A stretch of DNA of 5,375 bases, taken from positions 1 through 5,375 of the forward strand of contig DAOWMZ010000169.1 in the NCBI GenBank assembly GCA_030642845.1, given 5' to 3'. This DNA is from Candidatus Zixiibacteriota bacterium. GTDB lineage: Bacteria > Zixibacteria > MSB-5A5 > GN15 > FEB-12. Positions 5,279-5,375 of the stretch are shown here, in pieces. The position numbers and the translations under genes are program-made. The notes beneath the pieces were generated by a model. The model searched no databases. It saw only the letters and a list, made by a program, of their open reading frames with translations, and was not told the origin of the DNA. Within the stretch, counting starts at the first letter, position 1, and the number at the start of each line of letters is the position of its first letter.

Positions 5279-5375
5279 TTGTTTCTTTTTCTATATAATT
5301 GTACGTCTTCAAACAATCCGGACAGAGTGTATTAAAAACTAAGACATAGATTGTTCTCTGGCAATAGCCTTTTTG
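5268..5375 (-). CDS. C-terminus of an unidentified protein with a CPDC motif (partial, runs off the right edge)
   Basis: A frame open from the right edge runs for 35 codons to a TAA at 5268. It contains a hydrophobic strand-like stretch (IYVLVFN) followed directly by TLCPDCLKTYNYIEKE, then ends RIV. A further Cys lies 13 residues before the CPDC. A strand leading into CxxC and a helix recalls thioredoxin-like folds, but the protein stops too soon after the motif for a full fold. A zinc-ribbon pair (C, then CxxC) is another reading. It lies on the same strand as the ATPase with a 53-bp gap, so the two could share a transcript. The fragment is short enough to be a chance frame; the coding-like composition and the CxxC argue mildly against that. 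Function unknown. Confidence 0.4.
   Translation of the reverse strand, partial: QKGYCQRTIYVLVFNTLCPDCLKTYNYIEKETRIV

Noticed and set aside
1..5375. CRISPR array, tRNA, rRNA, toxin-antitoxin or defence system
   Set aside because: I saw no regularly spaced repeats, cloverleaf or rRNA sequence, and no gene pair with such motifs. The window holds a sensor-regulator, a cation pump and edge fragments.

Overview
The window looks like a chromosomal segment of an AT-rich, probably Gram-negative and anaerobic bacterium. The best taxonomic hint is the LuxR-type regulator. Its architecture (PAS domains, a long signalling helix, an 'SPFL' linker, then 'LTPREIEICQLIKNG') is of a kind I associate with Desulfobacterota and related sulfate reducers. 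That assignment comes from remembered family patterns, not from a search. All credible genes are on the minus strand.

Layout, from right to left (the direction of transcription). The right edge holds the last 35 codons of an unidentified gene with a CPDC motif (5268-5375). 53 bp further on is a complete 885-residue P-type Ca2+-ATPase (2557-5214) with every catalytic motif. A 535-bp gap follows (2022-2556). It contains a conspicuous 180-bp island of higher GC (2281-2466), an 8-bp inverted repeat (2119-2161) and a good sigma70-like promoter (2057-2086) for the next gene. That gene is a 465-residue PAS-PAS-coiled-coil-LuxR regulator (624-2021). A second gap (294-623) contains a near-perfect 26-bp dyad (481-506). 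Last come a doubtful 55-codon ORF (126-293) and, 12 nt further on, the first 37 codons of a secreted protein that runs off the left edge (1-113).

How the parts might work together. The ATPase exports Ca2+ (or a similar divalent cation) using ATP. The PAS-LuxR protein senses an unknown cytoplasmic cue and binds DNA. It has its own promoter, so nothing places it in one operon with the ATPase. The dyad between the regulator gene and the secreted-protein gene is the most obvious candidate operator, but whether this regulator binds it is only a guess.

I see no CRISPR array, tRNA, rRNA, intact insertion sequence or defence system. The two large genes are ordinary members of known families. The less explained parts are the intergenic GC island, the 26-bp dyad, the small coupled ORF and the cut-off CPDC protein.
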